A stretch of DNA of 13,915 nucleotides from Nitrospirota bacterium. Lineage in GTDB: Bacteria > Nitrospirota > Thermodesulfovibrionia > Thermodesulfovibrionales > UBA1546. The position numbers were made by a program, and so were the translations under genes. Position 1 is the stretch's first letter. Every line of letters begins with the position of its first letter. Positions 1 through 6,721 of this stretch are shown in pieces. The notes below the pieces were generated by a model that saw only the letters and a list, made by a program, of their open reading frames with translations, did not search any database and was not told the origin of the DNA. The stretch is taken from positions 1 through 13,915 of the forward strand of contig SCSY01000290.1 in assembly GCA_004298625.1 (NCBI GenBank), written 5' to 3'.

Positions 1-248
1 GAATCGAGGAACGCGCCGAACTTCGTGACCCTGTTATTCACCCTCGCAACGATGCCATCGAGCATATCAAAGAGAGCGCCGATGAGAATAAGCATGCCGC
101 CGAGTTTCAGGTTATGCGGGATAACAAATGCAGCTATGGCGGTTATAATAAATCCGGTCAGGGTGATGGAATTAGGACTTAAGGGAATATTTCTTATGAG
201 CGAGGCAAGCGGTCTATCCAGGAAATGGCCAAGCCTTGCTCCAACCAT
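1..248 (-). CDS. CDP-alcohol phosphatidyltransferase (partial, 3' end off window)
   Basis: The first 82 residues are present and the rest lies beyond base 1. The protein begins MVGARLGHFLDRPLASLIRN and then has a hydrophobic helix. The family signature D-G-x2-A-R-x8-G-x3-D is visible as DMLDGIVAR...FGAFLD right at the window edge; its aspartates bind the metal and the CDP-lipid. The family transfers a phosphatidyl group from CDP-diacylglycerol to an alcohol at the inner membrane. The start ATG (248-246) directly follows the TAG stop of the inositol-1-phosphate synthase gene, with a GAGAGG ribosome site inside that gene. This suggests translational coupling, and that the acceptor is inositol-1-phosphate, giving phosphatidylinositol phosphate. 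The acceptor is inferred from context; a plain phosphatidylglycerolphosphate synthase cannot be excluded from this fragment. Confidence 0.85.
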   Translation of the reverse strand, partial: MVGARLGHFLDRPLASLIRNIPLSPNSITLTGFIITAIAAFVIPHNLKLGGMLILIGALFDMLDGIVARVNNRVTKFGAFLD

Positions 249-1352
249 CTACCTCTCTCTTTTCCCTCTTACAAATTCTTCCAGCATGTTACGGGCCTCT
301 TCATCGGAAAATTGCTTCATCGGATGTTTCATAAAATATGCTGACGGAGATATAAGCGCGCCCCCTACTTTTCTGTCGCGCGCAATCCGGCAACATCTTA
401 CTGCATCTATGACAACGCCTGCGCTGTTTGGAGAGTCCTCAACCGAGAGCCTGAGCTCAAAATTAACAGGGATATTCCCGAATCCCCTTCCCTCCATCCT
501 TAAAAAGCAGACCTTGTTATCATTCAGCCATGGGATATAATCGGAAGGGCCAATATGAATATTTTCGGCGTCCAGAGGATTTTTTAGCTGCGACTGGACT
601 GCCTCTGTCTTTGAAACCTTCTTTGATTTAAGCCGTGTATGATTCAGCATATTCAGAAAATCCGTATTGCCGCCTACATTCAACTGATACGTGCTGTCAA
701 TTTTTACGCCCCGGTCCACTAATAATTTTGTGAGCGTTCTGTGAATTATCGTAGCGCCTATCTGGCTCTTTATATCGTCGCCTATAATTGGTATATTTCT
801 CTCTTCAAAACGCCTTGCCCATAATTTATCGGAAGCTATGAATACAGGCACGCAATTGATTAAACCGACGCCGGCCTTAAGACATGCCTCTGCATAAAAG
901 GCAGTAGCCTTTTCAGAGCCGACAGGCAGATAATTCAAAAGCAGCTCTGCGCCGCTTTGCCTTAAGACTTTTGAAACATCACAGGGTTTTTTATCGGCTA
1001 CCACAAACCTGCGGTCTTCGGAATAATCTTTCATGTGCCGGGATACGCTGTCCAATGCCTCGCCCATCTTGACAATAACGGGATAATCCGGCAAATTTTT
1101 ATTGAAGATTTTTGTGCAGTTCGGTTTGGCAAAAACCGCTTTCTCAAGCGGCCTGCCTACCTTTCTTTTATCTATATCGAATGCAGCGACTATTTCTATG
1201 TCGGCAGGCCTGTATCCTCCGAGGTTATAATGCATCAGGCCGAGCGACCTGTCAGGATGCCTATCCCCTAAACTCTTATAATATTCTATCCCCTGAATCA
1301 AAGAGCTTGCGCAGTTTCCCACCCCGGCAATTGCAACGCGTATCTTCCCCAT
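249..1352 (-). CDS. ino1: Inositol-1-phosphate synthase (myo-inositol-3-phosphate synthase family)
   Basis: This enzyme converts glucose 6-phosphate to L-myo-inositol 1-phosphate with NAD as internal redox cofactor. The 367-residue protein is of the compact actinobacterial/archaeal type, much shorter than the eukaryotic enzyme. Visible signatures are the N-terminal Rossmann loop GVGNCASS (residues 10-17), GDDIKSQIGAT (191-201), NVGGNTDFLNM (225-235) and the lysine-rich KSKKVSKTEA that follows. I chose the ATG at 1352, where the Rossmann strand begins immediately (MGKIRVAIAG) and AAAGGA lies just upstream. An in-frame ATG at 1373 would add seven residues but has no ribosome site of its own. 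The stop abuts the start of the CDP-alcohol transferase, so the two genes form an inositol-lipid pair. tRNA-Pro ends 37 nt upstream. Confidence 0.93.
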   Translation of the reverse strand: MGKIRVAIAGVGNCASSLIQGIEYYKSLGDRHPDRSLGLMHYNLGGYRPADIEIVAAFDIDKRKVGRPLEKAVFAKPNCTKIFNKNLPDYPVIVKMGEALDSVSRHMKDYSEDRRFVVADKKPCDVSKVLRQSGAELLLNYLPVGSEKATAFYAEACLKAGVGLINCVPVFIASDKLWARRFEERNIPIIGDDIKSQIGATIIHRTLTKLLVDRGVKIDSTYQLNVGGNTDFLNMLNHTRLKSKKVSKTEAVQSQLKNPLDAENIHIGPSDYIPWLNDNKVCFLRMEGRGFGNIPVNFELRLSVEDSPNSAGVVIDAVRCCRIARDRKVGGALISPSAYFMKHPMKQFSDEEARNMLEEFVRGKRER

Positions 1353-1389
1353 GATTCCTTTAAGAACCTCCATTCATGTCTTTATGTTT

Positions 1390-1466
1390 TGGTCGGGGCG
1401 ACCCGATTTGAACGGGCGACCACTCGCACCCCAAGCGAGTGCGCTACCAGGCTGCGCTACGCCCCG
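1390..1466 (-). tRNA. tRNA-Pro (anticodon GGG), CCA encoded
   Basis: A 77-nt cloverleaf folds by eye on the minus strand. It has acceptor stem CGGGGCG/CGCCCCG with discriminator A and encoded CCA, D stem GCGC/GCGC, anticodon stem CTCGC/GCGAG with loop TTGGGGT, a 5-nt variable region, and a T arm with loop TTCAAAT. Loop positions 34-36 read GGG, so it decodes CCC/CCU proline codons. The C1-G72 pair and A73 are proline-tRNA identity features. It lies between the MerR-type gene upstream and the inositol-1-phosphate synthase downstream, probably on the same transcript, so it would need processing out. Confidence 0.96.
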
Positions 1467-1507
1467 ATTATTTAGCTCATGGCTTGTAGTTAATAGCAAA
1501 ACCATGC

Positions 1508-1549
1508 ATGAGCCATGAACTATGAACTATAAACTATCAGCTATGAGCT
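1508..1549. repeat. Heptanucleotide tandem repeat, six units
   Basis: Six consecutive 7-bp units read on the plus strand ATGAGCC, ATGAACT, ATGAACT, ATAAACT, ATCAGCT, ATGAGCT. The last two units include the TAG stop and last serine codons of the MerR gene (minus strand). An inverted partner, AGCTCATGGCT at 1474-1484, matches AGCCATGAACT at 1511-1521 at 10 of 11 positions as reverse complement, so transcripts could also fold a hairpin upstream of the tRNA. Confidence 0.8.
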
Positions 1550-1924
1550 ATTTAGTATTTCTCTGAGTCTCTGCCTGACATGTTCTATAATCTTATGCGG
1601 CGGGATAGTCTCCGTAATCTTTGGTTCAGGTATCTGCTTATTTGACAGGGAGCCTTCTCCAAACCTTTTTCTTACGCCTTCGATTGTATATCTCTCCTGA
1701 TAGAGCAGTTTTTTTATCTCCAGGATAAATTCGAGATCCTTCTTAACATACACCCTTTGACCTGATTTATTCTTCCTGGGCTTAAGAAAGGGAAATTCAG
1801 TCTCCCAGTATCTTAGAACATAAGGTTCGATATCAGCTATCCTGCTAACCTCTCCTATTTTATAAAAGAGCTTATCAGGAATCGGCCTCTGAACCTCGAT
1901 GCTTTTTGCAGAAGACCTGTACAT
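1541..1924 (-). CDS. MerR-family transcriptional regulator
   Basis: A 127-residue DNA-binding protein with a MerR winged helix-turn-helix. The signature stretch runs from YKIGEVSRIADI (residues 21-32) through YVLRYWETEF (35-44), and the wing motif KSGQRVY is at 53-59. A helical LEFILEIKKLL segment (64-74) follows, where MerR proteins dimerise. There are no clustered cysteines, so a metal sensor is unlikely and any effector is unknown. The start ATG lies one base after the ihfA stop, with only a weak ribosome site, so translation probably depends on ihfA. A MerR gene directly after ihfA and before a proline tRNA is an arrangement I recall from deltaproteobacteria such as Geobacter. That suggests vertical inheritance rather than transfer. 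Confidence 0.88.
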   Translation of the reverse strand: MYRSSAKSIEVQRPIPDKLFYKIGEVSRIADIEPYVLRYWETEFPFLKPRKNKSGQRVYVKKDLEFILEIKKLLYQERYTIEGVRKRFGEGSLSNKQIPEPKITETIPPHKIIEHVRQRLREILNSS

Positions 1925-1925
1925 C

Positions 1926-2201
1926 TTACTGTTCTATAACCAATTTTAACTTGTTGCTGGCCCTGAATGTAATTACTTTTCTTGGCGATATCTCAAGGTC
2001 TTCACCGGTCTTGGGATTTCTTCCCCTTCTTGCAGCCTTCTTCCTTACGTGGAAGGTCCCAAAACCTGAAACCTTAACCGACTCCCCCTCTTTAAAAGTC
2101 TGTTTCAGCGTTTCGAAAATTATCTCTATTATGTCCTGCGCCTCTTTTTTAGAGAGCCCTACTTTCTCAAATATTGCGTCTGCCAGGTCAGCTTTTGTCA
2201 T
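1926..2201 (-). CDS. ihfA: Integration host factor alpha subunit / HU-family protein
   Basis: A 91-residue DNA-bending protein of the HU/IHF family. The N-terminal helices MTKADLADAIFEKVGLSKKEAQ match IHF-alpha. The SGFGTF turn is at residues 45-50, and the beta-arm has GRNPKTGE at 60-67, whose proline is the one that intercalates into DNA. It would act as a dimer in nucleoid structure and in promoter and recombination complexes. The alpha assignment rests on the N-terminal sequence and the MerR/tRNA-Pro neighbours; a homodimeric HU-like role is the alternative. AAGGAG sits 7 nt before the ATG, and a consensus sigma-70 promoter lies 48-76 nt upstream. It is the first gene of the left minus-strand operon. 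Confidence 0.93.
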   Translation of the reverse strand: MTKADLADAIFEKVGLSKKEAQDIIEIIFETLKQTFKEGESVKVSGFGTFHVRKKAARRGRNPKTGEDLEISPRKVITFRASNKLKLVIEQ

Positions 2202-2248
2202 ATCATAACTCCTTAAATCATAATATTGTTGGATTAATGATTTTCTTA

Positions 2249-2277
2249 ATTATATTAAGGAGATAGCCTATTGTCAA
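2249..2277 (-). promoter_or_regulatory. Consensus sigma-70 promoter for ihfA
   Basis: On the minus strand TTGACA (2277-2272) is followed by exactly 17 nt and then TATAAT (2254-2249). Both hexamers match the consensus perfectly. The -10 box lies within an inverted repeat CTTAAT-TAT-ATTAAG on the plus strand (2245-2259), which could be a regulator site or only AT-rich coincidence. Confidence 0.85.
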
Positions 2278-2302
2278 GAAGAAATTGGTTTAAATCTCAA
2301 AA

Positions 2303-2333
2303 TTGACCAATAAATTATCCCCTGTGGTATTAT
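2303..2333 (+). promoter_or_regulatory. Possible ubiD promoter
   Basis: TTGACC (2303-2308) and TATTAT (2328-2333) are separated by 19 nt, somewhat longer than ideal, about 20 nt before the ubiD start. They lie in the divergent ihfA/ubiD intergenic region, back to back with the ihfA promoter. Confidence 0.4.
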
Positions 2334-2350
2334 AGTTGCAGGTAATTTTT

Positions 2351-3814
2351 ATGGCATATAAGGACCTAAGGGCATTTATACAGGCACTTGAAACTAAAGG
2401 TTTTCTGCACCGCATAAGGGCGGAAGTTGACCCTCTGCTCGAGATATCCGAGATAACCGACAGGGCGTCAAAAAGCCCTGATGGCGGAAAGGCATTGTTC
2501 TTTGAGAAAGTAAAAGGCTCTGAATTTCCCGTTGTTACAAACCTCTTTGGTTCGTTCGAAAGAATGTGCCTTGCGCTTGAGGTGAATGAACTTGACGATG
2601 TTGCCGGGCGCATTGAAAACATTCTCAATCAGGCGCCTCCAAAGACATTGTTTGAAAAAATCGGAATGCTTCCAAAACTTATCGAGCTTTCGCAATATCT
2701 TCCGAAATACGTTAAGAACGCGCCATGCCAGGAGGTTATTGAAAAAGATAATCCCGACCTCTCAAAGTTCCCGGTCATTAAATGCTGGCCTCATGATGGA
2801 CAGCCGGGAGACGAAGGACGGTTTATTACCCTTCCGATGGTCTTTACAAAAGACCCTGAAACAGGAAGGCCCAACTGCGGGATGTATCGAATTCATATCT
2901 ATGACAAGAAGACCACAGGTATGCATTGGCATATCCACAAAGACGGGGCCCGGCATTATGAAAAATATAAAAAACTCGGTCAAAGGATGCCTGCTGCAAT
3001 AGCTGTCGGAAGCGACCCTGCAGTGATCTATGCCTCAAGCGCTCCCCTTCCGGAATCCATAGATGAGATGCTCTTTGCCGGATTTTTGAGAAAATCTCCT
3101 GTTGAGATGGTCAAGTGCATAACAAGTGATATTAATGTCCCTGCCAACAGCGAGATGGTTATTGAAGGTTATCTGGACCCCGGCGAAACGCGCATCGAAG
3201 GCCCGTTCGGCGACCATACAGGGTTTTATTCTCCTGCGGAGCCCTACCCTGTCTTTCATGTTACATGCATCACTCACAGAAAAAACATGATATACCCTTC
3301 CACATTAGTAGGAAAACCGCCGATGGAAGACTGCTACATGGGAAAGGCAACAGAGAGGATATTCCTTCCATTGCTAAGGCTCGATTTCCCTGAGATAAAA
3401 GACATAAACCTCCCCATGGAGGGAGTGTTCCATAACTTTGCGATCATAGCAATTAAAAAGAGCTACCCGGGCCACGCAAAAAAAATAATACACGGCATAT
3501 GGGGAAAAGGGCAGATGATGTTTGCAAAACTGTTGATTGTTGTTGATGACGATGTGGACGTGCAGAACCTCTCATACACCGCGTGGAGGGTTCTGAATAA
3601 TGTTGACTGGAAAAGGGATGTTGTAATATCAGAAGGGCCGCTGGATGCCCTTGACCACGCGGCAAACTGGCCGAGATACGGGGCCAAGATGGGGATAGAC
3701 GCGACGAGAAAAACCCGCGAGGAAGGCATGATGCGGGACTGGCCTGAAGAGATTTATATGTCTGAGGAGATAAAGAAACTTGTTGATAAGAGATGGAAGG
3801 AGTATGGATTTTAA
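2351..3814 (+). CDS. ubiD: UbiD-family prenyl-FMN-dependent decarboxylase
   Basis: A 487-residue UbiD-type decarboxylase, close to the length of E. coli UbiD. The family removes a carboxyl group from aromatic or unsaturated acids, such as polyprenyl-hydroxybenzoate or the naphthoate of the futalosine menaquinone route, using prenylated FMN. Recognisable signatures are NCGMYR (175-180, metal and cofactor site), HWHIHKDGARHY (192-203), RMPAAIAVGSDPA (212-224) and EGPFGDHTGFY (283-293), which carries active-site acid residues. I chose the ATG at 2351 because MAYKDLRAFI is the usual family start and AGG lies upstream; a TTG at 2336 would add five residues. The gene is divergent from ihfA. UbiX, the enzyme making its cofactor, is encoded at 12435-13058. 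A quinone role is inferred; the substrate cannot be read from sequence. Confidence 0.93.
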   Translation: MAYKDLRAFIQALETKGFLHRIRAEVDPLLEISEITDRASKSPDGGKALFFEKVKGSEFPVVTNLFGSFERMCLALEVNELDDVAGRIENILNQAPPKTLFEKIGMLPKLIELSQYLPKYVKNAPCQEVIEKDNPDLSKFPVIKCWPHDGQPGDEGRFITLPMVFTKDPETGRPNCGMYRIHIYDKKTTGMHWHIHKDGARHYEKYKKLGQRMPAAIAVGSDPAVIYASSAPLPESIDEMLFAGFLRKSPVEMVKCITSDINVPANSEMVIEGYLDPGETRIEGPFGDHTGFYSPAEPYPVFHVTCITHRKNMIYPSTLVGKPPMEDCYMGKATERIFLPLLRLDFPEIKDINLPMEGVFHNFAIIAIKKSYPGHAKKIIHGIWGKGQMMFAKLLIVVDDDVDVQNLSYTAWRVLNNVDWKRDVVISEGPLDALDHAANWPRYGAKMGIDATRKTREEGMMRDWPEEIYMSEEIKKLVDKRWKEYGF

Positions 3815-3879
3815 AATGACCAATAAGGCAAGACATAGCATATTCGCTCATTCTCGCTGCGCTCCGAGGATTTTGCCTC

Positions 3880-3925
3880 ACAACCCCCTTAAATCCCCCT
3901 TAACAAAGGGGGACTTGGGGGTTGT
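3880..3925. repeat. Palindromic intergenic repeat (C5/G5 hairpin)
   Basis: A 46-bp imperfect palindrome with outer arms ACAACCCCC (3880-3888) and GGGGGTTGT (3917-3925), inner arms TCCCCCTT (3894-3901) and AAGGGGGA (3906-3913), and loop AACA. No T-run follows, so it is not a classic terminator for ubiD. It resembles the CCCCTTAA/AAGGGGG palindromes scattered in intergenic regions of many environmental bacterial genomes (recalled, not searched). The stretch before it (3815-3879) holds no gene that I can support. Confidence 0.75.
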
Positions 3926-3984
3926 CTGACTATCGGCAAAATAAACCGCTAATATACTATATCCTGCCTTATTTAAAAAACAAT

Positions 3985-4368
3985 ATGAACCGCATATTTG
4001 TCACTTGGCTTATAAACACGACAGCAATAATGCTTGCTATTAAGTTCGTCCCCGGAATTTACTTCTCGGGCAGATGGTGGGGACTCTTATTAACAGGGAT
4101 AATCTTCGGTTTTGTAAATACCTTTATACGCCCTCTGGTAAAATTATTCACCCTTCCCCTTCTCGTTCTCACGCTGGGCCTTTTCACGTTTATTATAAAT
4201 GCTATGATGCTCGGCATAACTTCGTGGATATCAGACCGGCTGAATCTCGGCTTTAACGTGGTGGGGTTCAAGGCAGCCTTTCTCGGGGCATTGCTCATAA
4301 GCATTGTAAGTATGGTTCTGAACTGTATACTTGATGCAAGCGAGCAGGAAAGACAACGCAAGATATAA
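3985..4368 (+). CDS. DUF360 / holin-4-like four-helix inner-membrane protein
   Basis: About 127 residues with four predicted transmembrane helices: an N-terminal helix after MNRIFVTWLINTTAIML, a second around WWGLLLTGIIFGFVN, a third in LPLLVLTLGLFTFIIN, and a fourth in AAFLGALLISIVSMVLN. The FGFVNTFIRPLVKL segment between helices two and three is characteristic of the DUF360 (Phage_holin_4_2) family. Despite the family name these are chromosomal membrane proteins of unknown role, and no phage genes surround this one. I chose the ATG at 3985. An upstream in-frame TTG at 3922 lies inside the palindromic repeat and adds 21 residues without homology signal. Neither start has a clear ribosome site, so the start is uncertain. 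The gene lies 21 bases before the next. Confidence 0.82.
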   Translation: MNRIFVTWLINTTAIMLAIKFVPGIYFSGRWWGLLLTGIIFGFVNTFIRPLVKLFTLPLLVLTLGLFTFIINAMMLGITSWISDRLNLGFNVVGFKAAFLGALLISIVSMVLNCILDASEQERQRKI

Positions 4369-4389
4369 ATATTTTTGAGAGGATAATTT

Positions 4390-4749
4390 ATGGAAGAAAA
4401 GTGGTACGAAGGTCTGGGCGAGGACGCATTTTTAAAGGAAGAAGACAGGGAATACAAAAACATCCTCGAAAAAATAAAGGCCGCGGTAGAAAGCGGAATG
4501 GGCTTTGATGAGGCATGCAGAACAGCAGGCATAGAGAATCACAAATTCAAGGACGAAATCGGCGATGACGGCCTCAAGTTTTTGATAGCGGAAATGCACT
4601 TCATGAAGAAGATGCCTACCGACAAGGTTGCCGAGGCCCTCAAAATATCCCTCGAAAGGGTCAATGCCGCAAGGGAGAGCATGTTGAAGGAAGTCGAAGA
4701 GTCGGCCATAAATGCCTTCCATAAAGACACCGGGTCAGAAGAAGCCTGA
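4390..4749 (+). CDS. Hypothetical 119-residue helical, acidic protein
   Basis: I do not recognise this family. AGAGG sits 7 nt before the ATG, which supports translation. The protein is highly charged and predicted helical, with no signal peptide or membrane segment, so it should be cytoplasmic. Two stretches have a helix-turn-helix-like rhythm: MGFDEACRTAGIENHKFKDE (residues 37-56) and MPTDKVAEALKISLERVNAA (75-94). The second resembles the 'always advancing but variable spacing' pattern of sigma region 4-like helices. A DNA- or protein-binding role is only a guess. It sits between the DUF360 gene and kup on the same strand. The kup promoter starts 12 bases after its stop, so it may be the end of the preceding transcript. 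Confidence 0.7.
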   Translation: MEEKWYEGLGEDAFLKEEDREYKNILEKIKAAVESGMGFDEACRTAGIENHKFKDEIGDDGLKFLIAEMHFMKKMPTDKVAEALKISLERVNAARESMLKEVEESAINAFHKDTGSEEA

Positions 4750-4761
4750 AAAATTTTCCTC

Positions 4762-4790
4762 TTGTCTACTCCCGATGTCAGGTATAAAAT
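4762..4790 (+). promoter_or_regulatory. Sigma-70 promoter for kup
   Basis: TTGTCT (4762-4767), a 17-nt spacer, then TAAAAT (4785-4790), 28 bases before the kup start. Each hexamer departs only slightly from consensus and the spacing is optimal. It implies that kup can be transcribed independently of the upstream genes. Confidence 0.6.
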
Positions 4791-4818
4791 ATAACCTTTA
4801 GAAAGATTCGGAAATTTT

Positions 4819-6633
4819 ATGACAGAAAAACTTTCAGGATTCAGGGGCATAATTAATTCGCTCGGTCTTGTCTTCGGAGACATAGGCACAAGCCCTATAT
4901 ACACACTCACGGTCGTTTTTCTTATTCTTCCAAAGACAGCCGACAACATCATCGGAGTCCTGTCCCTTATAGTCTGGACTCTGATAGCGCTCGTTACGAC
5001 ACAGTATGCGTGGCTCGCGATGAGTCTCTCTATAAGAGGCGAGGGAGGCACTATCGTTCTTAAGGAAATTCTGGTTTCGGCCCTCAAGAAAAAAGGGATG
5101 ACGGTGATCATCACACTTATCTCCTTTGTCGGGGTATCCCTTTTGATAGGCGACGGCATAATCACTCCGGCAATAAGCATTCTGAGCGCTGTGGAGGGCG
5201 CAGTGCTTATCCCAGGGCTTGAGGGACTCACAAAGGGACAGATAGTATTAATCTCGGCAGTAATAGCCTTCCTGCTCTTTGCTATTCAGAGCAAAGGAAC
5301 CGAGAAAGTGGCTGGAGCGTTCGGCCCCATAACAGGGATATGGTTCATAGCGCTCACTACCGTTGGGATTATGGGCATCATGGAGTCCCCTGAAGTCCTG
5401 CGCGCGGTTAATCCCGCTTATGCCGCGAGATTCCTCATCGAAAACAAACTTGCGGGCTTTATCGCGCTTGGAGAGATAATTCTCTGCGCAACCGGCGGCG
5501 AGGCGCTTTACGCAGATATGGGACATCTCGGAGCCAGGCCGATAAGGCAGGCGTGGGTAGGGGTTTTCATCGCTCTCTCTATAAACTACCTTGGGCAGGG
5601 AGCTTTTCTGATAGCTCATCCGGAAACAAAAAACATACTCTTCGAAATGGTATTTCACTACTCGAAAACTCTCTATGTGCCTTTCCTTCTTCTCAGCATC
5701 TCGGCCACTGTAATAGCCTCACAGGCGATGATAAGCGGAATGTTCTCGATCGTATACCAGGGTATAAACACAAGGCTGATGCCGATGTTTAAGGTCGAAT
5801 ATACGTCTGAAAAGATACGGTCCCAGATATACATACCATCAGCCAACTGGTTTTTGCTCATAGCAGTGATATTCATAATGATGGAGTTTCAGGAGTCGAG
5901 CAAGCTCGCGGCTGCATATGGACTGGCTGTTACAGGCACCATGACCCTGACCGCAGTGATGATGGCGTGGATATTTTATTTAAAGAAAAAACCCCAGTTC
6001 GCCGCCATATCTCTTATTGTTGCCCTCATCGATATGGCATATTTAGGCTCTAACTTTTACAAGATTCCGCACGGAGGATACTGGTCTTTGATTCTTGCGT
6101 CGGTTCCGTTCGGGACGATAATACTTTATACAAAGGGGCAGAAAAGGCTCTATAAGATGATGTCATTCATGCCGATAGAGGATTTTCTCCTTAAGTTCTC
6201 GCGTGTCTATCAGACAACGGAAAAAATAAAAGGCACGGCGCTGTTCCTTATCAAGGACGCAAAAGAGATCCCGTTCTATATAACGCAGACCATGTTTTTC
6301 CACGGGATTATTTATGAAGACAATATCCTTGTCTCTATAATCAAGAGGGACGACCCGTATGGGATAACAAGCTTTTTCAATCCCGACCTCGCACACGGAC
6401 TCCGTGTATTCGAGATACAGATGGGGTATATGGAGGTTGTGGATATAGAGGAAGAATTGAGGGGCGCGGGCATAGAGGAGAGAACCGTTTTCTACGGCGT
6501 CGAGGAGATAAGCACCATGAACCCTATCTGGAAGCTGTTCTACTTCATAAAGAGAAACACCTCCATATTCATCCGCTTCTACAACTTCCCGCCAAAAAAA
6601 CTGCACGGGGTTTTGACGAAGGTGGAGCTTTAA
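4819..6633 (+). CDS. kup: KUP-type potassium uptake transporter
   Basis: A 604-residue inner-membrane protein, close to the 622 residues of E. coli Kup. It imports potassium, usually with protons. The family hallmark GDIGTSP is at residues 20-26 in the first helix, followed by about eleven more hydrophobic helices up to roughly residue 440. The conserved segments RGEGGTIVLKEIL, GDGIITPAISILSAVEG, GEALYADMGHLGARPIRQAW and NYLGQGA are all visible. A cytoplasmic tail of about 160 residues follows, ending FPPKKLHGVLTKVEL. The ribosome site is weak (GGAAATTTT before the ATG). It has its own promoter, and no other potassium-transport or regulatory gene lies alongside. Confidence 0.96.
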   Translation: MTEKLSGFRGIINSLGLVFGDIGTSPIYTLTVVFLILPKTADNIIGVLSLIVWTLIALVTTQYAWLAMSLSIRGEGGTIVLKEILVSALKKKGMTVIITLISFVGVSLLIGDGIITPAISILSAVEGAVLIPGLEGLTKGQIVLISAVIAFLLFAIQSKGTEKVAGAFGPITGIWFIALTTVGIMGIMESPEVLRAVNPAYAARFLIENKLAGFIALGEIILCATGGEALYADMGHLGARPIRQAWVGVFIALSINYLGQGAFLIAHPETKNILFEMVFHYSKTLYVPFLLLSISATVIASQAMISGMFSIVYQGINTRLMPMFKVEYTSEKIRSQIYIPSANWFLLIAVIFIMMEFQESSKLAAAYGLAVTGTMTLTAVMMAWIFYLKKKPQFAAISLIVALIDMAYLGSNFYKIPHGGYWSLILASVPFGTIILYTKGQKRLYKMMSFMPIEDFLLKFSRVYQTTEKIKGTALFLIKDAKEIPFYITQTMFFHGIIYEDNILVSIIKRDDPYGITSFFNPDLAHGLRVFEIQMGYMEVVDIEEELRGAGIEERTVFYGVEEISTMNPIWKLFYFIKRNTSIFIRFYNFPPKKLHGVLTKVEL

Positions 6634-6721
6634 TAATAATTCAGACCCTGATTAAAATCATACCTGCTCATGCCCAAGCATGCTATCCTTATATTAGAAA
6701 TACCATATAGGAGGTGCAGGC

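Noticed and set aside
25..540. 171-residue open frame on the plus strand
   Set aside because: It lies antisense to the CDP-alcohol transferase and inositol-1-phosphate synthase genes, both with clear family motifs, and shows no family pattern of its own.
3880..3925. Rho-independent terminator of ubiD
   Set aside because: The stem is strong, but the 3' side continues TTGTCTGAC without a T-run, and the element has the shape of a dispersed repeat.
3922..3958. Promoter for the DUF360 gene using TTGTCT in the repeat and TATACT at 3953
   Set aside because: The spacer would be 25 nt, too long for a sigma-70 promoter; only an isolated -10-like hexamer remains.
3922..3984. TTG-initiated N-terminal extension of the DUF360 protein
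   Set aside because: The TTG is inside the palindromic repeat, has no ribosome site, and the added residues precede the normal first membrane helix of the family.
3985..4368. Phage holin suggesting a prophage
   Set aside because: The family is called holin-like only by name; no phage structural, lysis or integration genes are nearby.
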